Below, one piece after another: positions 1 to 6,510 of a stretch of DNA of 11,891 nt. The DNA is from an uncultured Rhodospirillaceae bacterium (GTDB lineage: Bacteria > Pseudomonadota > Alphaproteobacteria > RF32 > CAG-239). A model generated the notes under the pieces. That model was not told the DNA's origin. It saw only the letters and a list, made by a program, of their open reading frames with translations, and did no database searches. Position 1 is the first letter of the stretch, and every line of letters starts with the position of its first letter. The stretch is from contig OMQE01000033.1 in assembly GCA_900313155.1 (NCBI GenBank), positions 1-11,891 on the forward strand, in the 5' to 3' direction. The translations under genes were made by a program, and so were the position numbers.

Positions 1-1
1 A

Positions 2-1168
2 GCTATTAAAACTTGGACAGGCACTAAAGCTCAATATGATGCTATTGTTAGTAAAGACAGCGGAACGCTATATTATTTGACAGATGCGCAAAAAATTTAT
101 TATGGCACCAATTTGGTGTGTGAAAAATTTAATCGCAATATCGGTGAAATTATTACTTCATCTATTCCGCTTACTGATGCAGGGTTACATTTATTAGACG
201 GTAGTTTAATTCAAGGTGGAGGTATTTATGACGATTTTGTGCAATATATCGCCGGTTTGGTGAATACGTATCCGCAGTGTTTTTGCTCTGAAGCAGAGTG
301 GCAACAATCTGTGAACACTTATGGGGTTTGCGGTAAATTTGTATATTCAAACAACACCGTTAGACTGCCAAAAATTACCGGATTTATTGAAGGAACTGTT
401 GATAGTAATGCTTTAGGTGAATTAGTAGAAGCAGGATTACCGAATATTACTGGATATATATTTGCTGGTGGGAGTTACGGATCATCAATATTTTCATCTT
501 CATCAGGCTTTATTCAAAACGGTTCAAACAGCGGTTGGAGGACAAATACGGTTCAATATTCTGAAACAGGTGCTTCAGACACGGTATCGTTTGACGCATC
601 ACGCTCGTCATCAATTTACGGACAGTCTAATACGGTTCAACCTCAATCTATTAAAGTATTTTATTATATTGTGGTTGCGAACTCAACAAAAACAAACATT
701 GAAGTTGATATTGATGAAATTGTAACAGATTTAAACAGTAAAGCGAATAATGCAGATGTTGTTCATTTAGCAGGAACAGAAACAATCAGCGGAAACAAAA
801 AATTTACCGGTATGACTATTTTTGATAGACCTATCAGCGCCGGTTCTTCTGATTTATCGGGTGATGTTGTAACAACAGAAGCTATGCTTAAGGCTAATGA
901 TGATACTATGTATAACTATGTTAAGCTTGGTAATGGGTTATTGATTCAATGGGGACATATTCAACAAAACAGTCAGCAATTAAATGTAACTTTTCCTATC
1001 CCCTTTAAGAATACGGCATATAGAATGTTCACACAAGATGCAGGTGTAGCTAGTGGTTATTCGTATGCCGGTGTAACAGGGATAGGCAGAACAACAACAG
1101 GGGCAACTTTATATAGTTATTATGCAAACCGATATTATGATTGGCTCGCAATAGGTTTTTGGTATTAA
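2..1168 (+). CDS. Tail fibre protein, 3' part (5' end outside window)
   Basis: This gene would form the distal host-recognition fibre of the virion. The reading frame is open from base 2, so the gene begins upstream; the TTG at 77 is internal, because the codons before it already encode typical fibre sequence (WTGTKAQYDAI, then TLYYLTDAQKIYYG). The visible 388 residues hold three parts: an N-terminal phage-fibre linker motif, a collar-like segment at about residues 50-145 containing LLDGSLIQGGG and VRLPKITGFIEGT, and a C-terminal domain at about 303-388 that starts KLGNGLLIQWG and ends DWLAIGFWY. That last part resembles the gp53-like fibre C-terminal domain. A Ser/Gly/Asn-rich stretch lies between the last two. 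The fibre identity is well supported by these motifs and by the chaperone-like gene 12 bases downstream; receptor specificity cannot be read from sequence. Confidence 0.87.
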   Translation, partial: AIKTWTGTKAQYDAIVSKDSGTLYYLTDAQKIYYGTNLVCEKFNRNIGEIITSSIPLTDAGLHLLDGSLIQGGGIYDDFVQYIAGLVNTYPQCFCSEAEWQQSVNTYGVCGKFVYSNNTVRLPKITGFIEGTVDSNALGELVEAGLPNITGYIFAGGSYGSSIFSSSSGFIQNGSNSGWRTNTVQYSETGASDTVSFDASRSSSIYGQSNTVQPQSIKVFYYIVVANSTKTNIEVDIDEIVTDLNSKANNADVVHLAGTETISGNKKFTGMTIFDRPISAGSSDLSGDVVTTEAMLKANDDTMYNYVKLGNGLLIQWGHIQQNSQQLNVTFPIPFKNTAYRMFTQDAGVASGYSYAGVTGIGRTTTGATLYSYYANRYYDWLAIGFWY

Positions 1169-1172
1169 GGAG
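1167..1172 (+). promoter_or_regulatory. Ribosome binding site overlapping the fibre stop codon
   Basis: AAGGAG overlaps the last two bases of the fibre TAA stop (1166-1168) and lies 8 bases before ATG 1181. It decides the start of the fibre-assembly gene and suggests that ribosomes finishing the fibre re-initiate there. Confidence 0.7.
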
Positions 1173-1180
1173 TGAAAACA

Positions 1181-1525
1181 ATGTATGAAAATTGGAAAAT
1201 ATTAAAATCTGAATTAGAAGAAAAACAAAAAGAATATACAGATGTTGCAAATTGGTGTAATGAAAGCGGTCAATATATGATTGAAGATGACGGAACATAT
1301 TATAATGTTGTAAAAATTTCTGAGCCGACCGAGGAAGAAATCAAAGCGGCACGGATTGCAAAGCTGAAAGCAAATTTGTCGGCGACTGATTATGTCGTAA
1401 TCAAGATTGCCGAAGGCGTCGCCACAAAAGAAGAATATGCCGATGTTATTGCTCAAAGACAGGCTTGGCGTGAAGAAATAAATCAATTAGAAGGAGAAAA
1501 GGAAGATGGATTGGGGATTGATTAG
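1181..1525 (+). CDS. Putative tail fibre assembly (chaperone-like) protein
   Basis: This 114-residue protein follows the fibre gene directly, the usual place of a tail fibre assembly protein that helps the fibre fold or trimerise. The C-terminal half (DYVVIKIAEGVATKEEYADV, then RQAWREEINQLE) matches the pattern seen at the end of such small phage proteins, where a helical Ile/Glu/Arg/Trp segment follows a short beta-rich part. A GTG at 1172 would add three residues, but it is the last base of the AAGGAG ribosome binding site (1167-1172). ATG at 1181 sits 8 bases after that site and is the better start. The 3' end overlaps the next gene by 20 bases. No signal peptide or membrane segment is seen. 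The role is inferred from position and general pattern, not from a catalytic motif. Confidence 0.65.
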   Translation: MYENWKILKSELEEKQKEYTDVANWCNESGQYMIEDDGTYYNVVKISEPTEEEIKAARIAKLKANLSATDYVVIKIAEGVATKEEYADVIAQRQAWREEINQLEGEKEDGLGID

Positions 1526-1757
1526 CGGATGCACATCTCTGCTGGGGCTGATTGCCACATTGGTCAAAATAGGTGAATGGAAAGCCCGAAATGAAGTGCA
1601 ACTCGATAATTTGGAAAAAAGAATAGACAACAGCGATGGTAAAATGGAAGCCATCGCTGTTTTGCAATCGCAACAAAATTTGGTCTTAACCGAAATCAAA
1701 ACGCGGTTGGAATTTTTAATTGAAGGAAAGACAAAAAGGAAAAAAGCAGATGGTTGA
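1506..1757 (+). CDS. Small membrane-anchored protein, holin candidate
   Basis: This 83-residue protein has one hydrophobic segment near the N terminus (about residues 4-21, LISGCTSLLGLIATLV). A charged, heptad-like region follows (LDNLEKRIDN, then LTEIKTRLEFLIEG), and it ends in a Lys-rich tail. That layout recalls BhlA/UviB-type small holins and XhlA-like membrane proteins, though I see no diagnostic motif. It lies just upstream of the cell wall hydrolase, which has no signal peptide and would need a membrane pore to reach the peptidoglycan. This makes the holin reading reasonable but inferred. ATG 1506 follows AAGGAG (1491-1496) by 9 bases. The gene overlaps both the upstream gene (20 bases) and the hydrolase (8 bases), so translation is probably coupled. 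It contains a perfect inverted repeat, listed separately. Confidence 0.6.
   Translation: MDWGLISGCTSLLGLIATLVKIGEWKARNEVQLDNLEKRIDNSDGKMEAIAVLQSQQNLVLTEIKTRLEFLIEGKTKRKKADG
1629..1661 (+). repeat. Perfect 11-bp inverted repeat inside the holin-candidate gene
   Basis: AACAGCGATGG (1629-1639) is followed after 11 bases by its exact reverse complement CCATCGCTGTT (1651-1661). In RNA this would form an 11-bp stem with an 11-base loop, running into a short T run (1660-1663). It is located within coding sequence. The T run is too short for a confident intrinsic terminator; it could be an attenuator, an RNA processing site or chance. Confidence 0.6.
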
Positions 1758-2199
1758 TGATGTAGATATTTTGGCGCGCACCATTTATGGCGAAGCGCGC
1801 AGTGAAGGGCAAGAAGGTATGGAAGCGGTGGCTTGCGTAGTGATGAACAGATACAGAGCGGGTAGATGGTTCACCGGATATCTGGTTTATGGAAGTAAAA
1901 AAATTCCGAGCGTTGCGCAGACGTGCTTAAAGAAAAGGCAGTTTAGCTGCTGGAACAAAAACGACCCGAACTATGTGAAAATTTATAATGTGACACCGAT
2001 GGACGCCGTGTTCAGACAATGTATGAATATTGCGCAACGTGCCATCAGCGGTGAGCTGAAAGATTTTACCAAAGGTGCCACCTATTACCATACAAAGCAA
2101 ATTAAACCGGTGTGGGCGTTGGCGCACACGCCATGTTACAAATGCAAAAATCATGTATTTTACAATGATATAGACGGAGGAAAAAATGAAGAAAACTAA
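1750..2199 (+). CDS. Endolysin, SleB-type cell wall hydrolase
   Basis: This 149-residue enzyme would cleave peptidoglycan at the end of infection. It belongs to the SleB/CwlJ cell wall hydrolase family (Hydrolase_2). The family pattern is clear: ILARTIYGEARSEG near the N terminus with the presumed catalytic Glu15, AVACVVMNRY at about 26-35, the FSCWN segment at 65-69, and GATYYHTKQIKPVWA with His114 near the C terminus. A TTG start at 1720 would add ten basic residues, but ATG 1750 lies 9 bases after AAAGGA and is preferred. There is no signal peptide or transmembrane segment, so export must depend on a holin. It overlaps the upstream gene by 8 bases and the downstream small membrane gene by 14. 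A C-x-x-C pair near the end (CYKC) is extra and of unknown use. Confidence 0.88.
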   Translation: MVDDVDILARTIYGEARSEGQEGMEAVACVVMNRYRAGRWFTGYLVYGSKKIPSVAQTCLKKRQFSCWNKNDPNYVKIYNVTPMDAVFRQCMNIAQRAISGELKDFTKGATYYHTKQIKPVWALAHTPCYKCKNHVFYNDIDGGKNEEN

Positions 2200-2347
2200 C
2201 AAGCAACCGTATCATTTTTGGCAGTGGTTGATTTTGAGCATAGCGCGTATTAAGCGGTTATATTTTTTGGCTTGGGGAATTGTTATTTTGTTGATAATTA
2301 CCCTATATAAAACCGATATTGGCGCATTTTTCAATAAGGTTTGGTAA
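2186..2347 (+). CDS. 53-residue single-span membrane protein in the lysis cassette
   Basis: This small gene starts at ATG 2186, five bases after a strong GGAGG (2176-2180), inside the 3' end of the endolysin gene. It ends at TAA 2345-2347, and the final A of that stop is the first base of the i-spanin ATG. The product is basic and aromatic at its N terminus (MKKTNKQPYHFWQWLI). It has one hydrophobic segment at about residues 25-41 (LYFLAWGIVILLIITLY) and a short tail. Position, overlaps and size support a real gene. A role as a second holin, antiholin or lysis regulator is possible from context, but there is no family motif to prove it. Confidence 0.68.
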   Translation: MKKTNKQPYHFWQWLILSIARIKRLYFLAWGIVILLIITLYKTDIGAFFNKVW

Positions 2348-2553
2348 TGAAAAGTATAATTTTTGCTTTATTGATGTGCTTTTTCAGCGCTTATGGCGGT
2401 TATTTATACGGCAAGAGCCAAATCAAAACAAAAATTGTGGAAAAACAGGTGGAGGTCATTAAATATGTGTCGCAAAAACGAGCGCAAATACAGGCTCAGC
2501 CTCATGCTACTCGTGACGAGTTGCTTATGTTGCTGCGCAAAGGTGAGCTGTGA
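2347..2553 (+). CDS. Putative i-spanin (Rz-like inner membrane spanin)
   Basis: This 68-residue protein has an N-terminal membrane anchor (about residues 3-20, SIIFALLMCFFSAYGGYL). A charged helical periplasmic part follows (KIVEKQVEVIKYVSQKRAQI), as expected for the inner membrane subunit of a spanin that joins inner and outer membranes during lysis of Gram-negative cells. ATG 2347 overlaps the preceding stop (TAATG) and has AAGG seven bases upstream. The second half of the gene overlaps the o-spanin gene in another frame, a hallmark of Rz/Rz1 pairs. It is shorter than lambda Rz, so the assignment rests on topology, gene order and the overlapping lipoprotein gene. Confidence 0.75.
   Translation: MKSIIFALLMCFFSAYGGYLYGKSQIKTKIVEKQVEVIKYVSQKRAQIQAQPHATRDELLMLLRKGEL
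2451..2455 (+). promoter_or_regulatory. Internal ribosome binding site for the o-spanin
   Basis: GGAGG lies inside the i-spanin coding sequence, 9 bases before ATG 2465. It shows that the o-spanin has its own start within the i-spanin gene, and it decides that start over the longer open frame that begins upstream. Confidence 0.75.
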
Positions 2554-2716
2554 ACAGCAGCTTAAACCTGTTTTTCCGCACGGCGGTGCGCCTGTGGCCG
2601 ATGAGCTGCAAAATTTGAGCGCAGAAGAATATCCGCATTTGTGGGAATGGCTGGCGCGGCTTAATAAATTACGTTTAGAACTGGAAAACAATGAAGAAGA
2701 TAAAAAAAATGATTAA
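2465..2716 (+). CDS. Putative o-spanin (Rz1-like outer membrane lipoprotein)
   Basis: This 83-residue protein starts within the i-spanin gene in a different frame and continues past it. A basic N terminus (MCRKNERKYR) leads into a hydrophobic stretch ending in a lipobox, LVTSC (residues 16-20). Cys20 is therefore the likely lipidated residue; a cluster of further Cys follows at 22-24 and 29. The mature part contains PVFPHGGAPV and a C-terminal helix (LWEWLARLNKLRLELE). Known o-spanins are short lipoproteins encoded inside or overlapping Rz, often with proline-containing mature regions, and this fits. The Cys-rich patch right after the lipobox is unusual and leaves some doubt about which Cys is processed. 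Its TAA stop leads into the AAGGAGG of the next gene. Confidence 0.77.
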   Translation: MCRKNERKYRLSLMLLVTSCLCCCAKVSCEQQLKPVFPHGGAPVADELQNLSAEEYPHLWEWLARLNKLRLELENNEEDKKND

Positions 2717-2725
2717 GGAGGAATT

Positions 2726-3001
2726 ATGGCAAAAAGGAAGAAAAAGACCTCATACTCTTGCACGGAAAGCATGGATATGTTGGCAAAATTGCAACAAATG
2801 GCCATAGATGAAGGCAATATCAATTTGGCACTGAAGGCAGAGGAGCTGAAGTGCAAAATTGCATCGGCTATGGCTGAAGATAAAACAGAAGAAGATGAAG
2901 AAATAACAAAAATTTTGGTGGATTTTATCAATGACAAACAATACGATCGTCAAGATACCGAAAATATTTGCACCGCTACTGACGGAAAAGAAAAGGTATA
3001 A
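2726..3001 (+). CDS. Small protein in the terminase small subunit position
   Basis: ATG 2726 follows AAGGAGG (2715-2721), and the gene encodes 91 residues. The N terminus is very basic (MAKRKKK), and the middle is helical with ALKAEELKCKIASAM preceded by MAIDEGNINL. That pattern recalls the 'A..G....ALKA.ELKGK' segment of some terminase small subunits. Its location directly before the large subunit also fits a DNA-recognition packaging subunit. However, it lacks a recognisable N-terminal helix-turn-helix and is short for that family. Its last 71 bases overlap the terminase large subunit gene in another frame, and the C-terminal residues encoded there (from about 69 on) look unstructured. The small-terminase call is therefore tentative; an unknown packaging accessory protein is the alternative. 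Confidence 0.55.
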   Translation: MAKRKKKTSYSCTESMDMLAKLQQMAIDEGNINLALKAEELKCKIASAMAEDKTEEDEEITKILVDFINDKQYDRQDTENICTATDGKEKV

Positions 3002-4253
3002 GCTGTATTACGGCGGACGTGCCGGCGGTAAAAGTTACGCGTTTGCCGATAGTTTGTTGCTTTTGGGACGGATGAAAAAACTGCGTATTGCCTGCATGAG
3101 GGAGGTACAAGACAGTATTAAAGATTCTGTTTATAAGCTGTTATCAGACCGCATTATGACACATAAGCTGACAGACTATAAAGTTACGGCCACGCAAATT
3201 GCCAACAAAATAACCGGTACAACATTCATATTCAAAGGTTTGCGCGAGCAAGCAGCAGGCAATATTAAATCGCTTGAAGGCGTGGATATTGTTTGGCTGG
3301 AAGAAGCGCAAAAAATCAGCCGACACAGTTGGGATATTTTAGACCCGACCATTAGAAAGCCGGAATCTGAAATATGGATTTCGATGAACAGAGAGCAGGA
3401 AAATGATCCGGTTTGGGCGGCGGTGGCAGCTCATCCCGACGAGAGGACATTGGTTGTTAAGGTAAATTATACCGATAATCCGTTTTGTCCGGATGAAATG
3501 CGTTATTTGGCGGAAAAGTGCCGCTTGGAAAATCCTGATGATTATGAACATATTTGGCTTGGTGCGCCGGTTAGTGCCGGCGCCTATAAGCTGATTACTT
3601 ATAAGTCTGTCCATTCGGCAATGTCTTGTTGTTGGCGCGTGTCTTCGGCACCGCTGATTATCGGTATAGATGTGGCGCGGTTCGGAGATGATGCCACGGT
3701 GATGTGTTTCAGGCGCGGTCGGGTGTGTTTGGAATTTAAGATTTTTAAGCATTTAGATAATGTAGCGGTGGCAAATCAGGCCACTTTTTTTATTCGTCAA
3801 TTTCGGCCGGCAAGGGTATTTATTGATGCCGGCGGTGTTGGTGGCGGCGTGGTCGATATTTTGCTTGACCGCGGCTTAAAACGCGTGGTGCGGCCGGTGA
3901 TGTTCGGTGCCGGTGCTTTAATGGAGGAACGGTATCATAATCGGCGGGCCGAAATGTGGGACGAATTGCGGCAGTGGCTTGAAAATGAACAAGGTGCCCA
4001 GTTGCCGCCGGACGAGATTTTGGCGGCGGAATTGTGTGCGGTCAATAAAAAATATGACAGCCGCGGTCGCTTACAACTGGAAGAAAAAGCCGAAATCAAA
4101 CGGCGTATCGGGCGTTCGCCGGATATGGCAGACGCTTTGGCGCTAACCTTTGCCGAACCTGTGTATGATACCGATATACAAGCTGAAAGTGATTTAAAAC
4201 CAAACAGTTTGGAGAGCTTGTTTAGCGCTAAAAAATCCGATGCCGGTTGGTAA
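2931..4253 (+). CDS. terL: Terminase large subunit
   Basis: This 440-residue motor cuts concatemeric phage DNA and pumps it into the procapsid. The N-terminal ATPase has Walker A GGRAGGKS (28-35) and Walker B VDIVWLEEA (118-126). The C-terminal RNase H-like nuclease shows its expected acidic residues: Asp247 in IGIDVARFGDDATV, Asp299 in VFIDAGG, and Asp398/Asp401 in SPDMADALAL. The pattern resembles the PBSX-type (Terminase_3/6) group. ATG 2931 is preferred because the natural terminase N terminus (IVKIPKIFAPLL, then RYKLYYGG) begins right there, despite the 71-base overlap with the previous gene. Length is normal and no catalytic residue is missing, so the packaging enzyme appears functional. 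A portal gene normally follows but is not found here. Confidence 0.95.
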   Translation: MTNNTIVKIPKIFAPLLTEKKRYKLYYGGRAGGKSYAFADSLLLLGRMKKLRIACMREVQDSIKDSVYKLLSDRIMTHKLTDYKVTATQIANKITGTTFIFKGLREQAAGNIKSLEGVDIVWLEEAQKISRHSWDILDPTIRKPESEIWISMNREQENDPVWAAVAAHPDERTLVVKVNYTDNPFCPDEMRYLAEKCRLENPDDYEHIWLGAPVSAGAYKLITYKSVHSAMSCCWRVSSAPLIIGIDVARFGDDATVMCFRRGRVCLEFKIFKHLDNVAVANQATFFIRQFRPARVFIDAGGVGGGVVDILLDRGLKRVVRPVMFGAGALMEERYHNRRAEMWDELRQWLENEQGAQLPPDEILAAELCAVNKKYDSRGRLQLEEKAEIKRRIGRSPDMADALALTFAEPVYDTDIQAESDLKPNSLESLFSAKKSDAGW

Positions 4254-4298
4254 CAGCGATTTTTATAATAAGAAAAGCAAATATTCAAAGGAGATATA

Positions 4299-4526
4299 AT
4301 GGCTAATTTTAGTAAGCAATTCGCGGAAGAATTCGTTCTTCCGGACGGATCTGTCGCATCGTCAGTCGCAGATGTTGACAAGTATTTAAAGGCAAACGGG
4401 CTTGCCCATGCCGGCGACTTTTCAGCCGAATATATTAAAAATATTCGATATCAACAAGAACAAAATCGGCGCAAAGAAATTTGGGCCGATTTTCTTTACA
4501 ACTATAAAAGGATAATATGGAAATGA
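4299..4526 (+). CDS. 75-residue protein of unknown function between terL and scaffold
   Basis: This small gene has a strong AAAGGAG (4287-4293) five bases before ATG 4299. It ends in an ATGA overlap (4523-4526) with a possible start of the scaffolding gene, so it is very likely translated. The product is soluble, with an acidic first half (FAEEFVLPDGSVASSVADVD) and a basic, aromatic helical second half (YIKNIRYQQEQNRRKEIWAD). I do not recognise the family, and there is no signal peptide or membrane segment. It occupies the place where short-tailed phages normally carry the much larger portal gene. It is far too small to be a portal, and nothing in it looks like a portal remnant. Confidence 0.65.
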   Translation: MANFSKQFAEEFVLPDGSVASSVADVDKYLKANGLAHAGDFSAEYIKNIRYQQEQNRRKEIWADFLYNYKRIIWK

Positions 4527-5416
4527 GTGAAATCAGAGAAGAAATAGAACGTCAATTTGCCGCAAAAGGCTTGTTAGAGCCAAAAGCCGAAATTGGCGTT
4601 TCGGAAGAAAAAAAATCTTCGACAAACACATCAGAAGATATTGCTAAACCAACAGAGGTTTTTGAAGCTCCGCAAAGTTTTGAAGAAAAATTTGCAAAAG
4701 ATTTCAAAAACTTATCACCGGAATGGCAACGCTTTTTATGTGTGCACGAAGAACAATTTAATCAAGCCATGAATAATTGTGTGGCAAAGCTTAACAGCTA
4801 TGCGTGGATTGAGCAAATTTTTGCCGCTAACAAAGAGCGTTTGCATACCCAAGGCATTCAAAAAATGCAACAGTGGCTTGAGGGGCTGGCAACCATTGAT
4901 GCTTTGTTACAGGAAAAACCACTGGAAACGTTGAACGCTATTGCTGTTTGCTATGGCATAAAGCCGCTCAAAAACACCGATAAACCGGAATCTGAAGCCA
5001 TAACGCGAGAGGTTGTCGGGCGTTTGTGCAATTTAGAGCGTAACTATCGAAGTATGCAGGAACATTTGCAACAGGAAAAATATCAGCGTTTAACGGAGCT
5101 GGTTGGCTTGTTTGGTAATCAGACTGACCAAAACGGGCACTTGTTGCATCCTTATTTTGAAGAAGTTAAGCAACAGATTTTCAATTTGTTGCTGAGCGGT
5201 ACTGCCGGTGATGTGGCACAGGCTTATGAACAAGCTTTGTGGATGCATCCGACAGTGCGACAAAAGCTGATTGAACAACAAATCAGCACGGCGGCCGCCG
5301 AGGCGCAAAAAGCCAAGCAAGCTTCTTTTGCACCGAAAGGCAAATCGGAAGCACCGGCTCGAGAACTGACCTTGCGTGAGGAAATCGAGAAAAATATGGC
5401 TGCTTTCAGGGATTAA
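4517..5416 (+). CDS. Capsid scaffolding protein
   Basis: This helical, charged protein of about 299 residues lies directly before the major capsid gene and should guide procapsid assembly before leaving. A low-complexity acidic/Ser/Thr N terminus (about 1-50) is followed by PQSFEEKFAKDFKNLSPEWQ, a form of the scaffold motif seen in short-tailed phages. Next come ITREVVGRLCNLERNY and, near the C terminus, PYFEEVKQQIFNLLLSG then AYEQALWMHPTVRQKL. A basic, Ala-rich tail ends the protein, as expected for capsid binding. Two starts are possible: ATG 4517 (4 bases after AAAGGA) and ATG 4523 (10 bases after it, in an ATGA overlap with the upstream stop). The product differs by only two residues. No fused protease domain is seen. 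Confidence 0.83.
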   Translation: MEMSEIREEIERQFAAKGLLEPKAEIGVSEEKKSSTNTSEDIAKPTEVFEAPQSFEEKFAKDFKNLSPEWQRFLCVHEEQFNQAMNNCVAKLNSYAWIEQIFAANKERLHTQGIQKMQQWLEGLATIDALLQEKPLETLNAIAVCYGIKPLKNTDKPESEAITREVVGRLCNLERNYRSMQEHLQQEKYQRLTELVGLFGNQTDQNGHLLHPYFEEVKQQIFNLLLSGTAGDVAQAYEQALWMHPTVRQKLIEQQISTAAAEAQKAKQASFAPKGKSEAPARELTLREEIEKNMAAFRD

Positions 5417-5447
5417 TTTTTTTAATAGTAGAAAAGGATAAATAAAA

Positions 5448-6416
5448 ATGAGTAATTCTAATTACAGTGATGTTTTAACCGCAACATTGGAAAGTCGTTC
5501 ACGCACTTTACGCGATAGTGTTTCCAAAAACAATGCGCTTTTAAGCCGCTTGAAAGAAAAAGGCAATCAGCGTCCGATTTCCGGCGGTTCTAAAATTTTG
5601 GAAGAACTGGAATATGGCGAGGGCGATATGGTGTGGTATTCCGGTTATGACACAATCAGCTATACGCCAAAGCAATTGTTCACAGCTGCCGAATATGCCC
5701 TTAAACTTTGTGCCGTTCCGGTGGCTATTTCCGGTGAAGAAATGCTGAAAAACAGCGGAGATGAACAAATGATGGATTTGTTGGAAAAACGCGTGAGTAA
5801 CGCCGAAAAAACACTTTGCAACAAAATTTCGCAAGCCATATATAGTGACGGCACCGGCTCTTCGGGGAAAGAAATCGGCGGATTGGCTTTGTTGGTGGCA
5901 GATGACCCGACTTCGGGAACTGTCGGTAACATCAATCGGGCAACAACCGGTAACGAATTTTGGCGCAACCAATCGTCAACCAAAAATCTGACAAAAGCCA
6001 ATATCACTCAAGAAATGAGCGCACTTTATAACAAATGCACCCGTGGTAGTGATAAGCCGGATTTGATTGTTTGTGATGATGCTCTTTATGGTATTTATGA
6101 TTCCACTTTGATGGATATGCAACGTTTTTCGGACCCGAAATTGGCTGATGCCGGTTTTGTGAGCTTAAAGTTCAAAGGGGCTGACGTTATTTATGACGGC
6201 GGGCAGGGCGGTTATTGTCCGGCTAATCATATGTATTTCTTGAACACCAATTACATTTATCTGCGCACGCATAAAGACCGTGATATGAAGGTAATCGGCG
6301 GTGAAAGAATGGCTATCAACCAAGATGCTTTTTATAAAATTATCGGTTGGGCCGGCAATATGACGATGAGTAATGCGGCTTTGCAAGGTGTGTTGATTCA
6401 CAGCACGGCAGCTTAG
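5448..6416 (+). CDS. Major capsid protein
   Basis: This 322-residue protein would form the icosahedral head shell (HK97-type fold expected for this family). Recognisable stretches include WYSGYDTISYTPKQLFTAAE, VPVAISGEEMLKNSGDEQ, NKISQAIYSDGTGSSGKEIG, GLALLVADDPTSGTVG and the FWRN motif after INRATTGNE. All are characteristic of capsid proteins of short-tailed and related phages. The start has AAAAGGA 9 bases upstream, and length is normal. It follows the scaffold gene by 31 bases and is followed by an intrinsic terminator. That fits a transcript segment that must be made in excess. I see no disruption, so the head protein appears intact. Confidence 0.93.
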   Translation: MSNSNYSDVLTATLESRSRTLRDSVSKNNALLSRLKEKGNQRPISGGSKILEELEYGEGDMVWYSGYDTISYTPKQLFTAAEYALKLCAVPVAISGEEMLKNSGDEQMMDLLEKRVSNAEKTLCNKISQAIYSDGTGSSGKEIGGLALLVADDPTSGTVGNINRATTGNEFWRNQSSTKNLTKANITQEMSALYNKCTRGSDKPDLIVCDDALYGIYDSTLMDMQRFSDPKLADAGFVSLKFKGADVIYDGGQGGYCPANHMYFLNTNYIYLRTHKDRDMKVIGGERMAINQDAFYKIIGWAGNMTMSNAALQGVLIHSTAA

Positions 6417-6433
6417 TTCGGAGCGCTAAAAAA

Positions 6434-6476
6434 GGTGTTGTCGCTTGTTTTTTGTGAGCGGGCGACAACGCTTTTT
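6434..6476 (+). terminator. Rho-independent terminator after the capsid gene
   Basis: GTTGTCGC (6437-6444) pairs perfectly with GCGACAAC (6462-6469). Three more pairs extend the stem outwards with two wobbles (11 bp in all). The loop is 17 bases and can form a small inner CGCT/AGCG hairpin. A TTTTT run (6472-6476) follows. It lies 18 bases after the capsid stop. The next gene starts only 34 bases later, with no convincing promoter in between. Confidence 0.8.
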
Positions 6477-6510
6477 GTATTTAAAAAAAGAAAATGAAAG
6501 GAATTTGATG

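Noticed and set aside
850..1168. Possible diversity-generating retroelement target at the fibre C terminus
   Set aside because: No reverse transcriptase, no template repeat and no near-copy of the fibre end is present in the window; the C terminus fits an ordinary gp53-like fibre domain.
4264..4269. TATAAT before the 75-residue gene as a promoter
   Set aside because: No -35 box or extended -10 TG at the right spacing; AT-rich leader sequence explains it.
3935..4381. 148-codon minus-strand open frame across the end of terL
   Set aside because: It is antisense to the intact terminase nuclease domain and the next gene, has no phage-like motif, and reads Ser/Lys-rich as expected for a complement frame.
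5541..5972. 143-codon minus-strand open frame within the capsid gene
   Set aside because: It lies wholly antisense to a clearly conserved capsid sequence with no recognisable domain.
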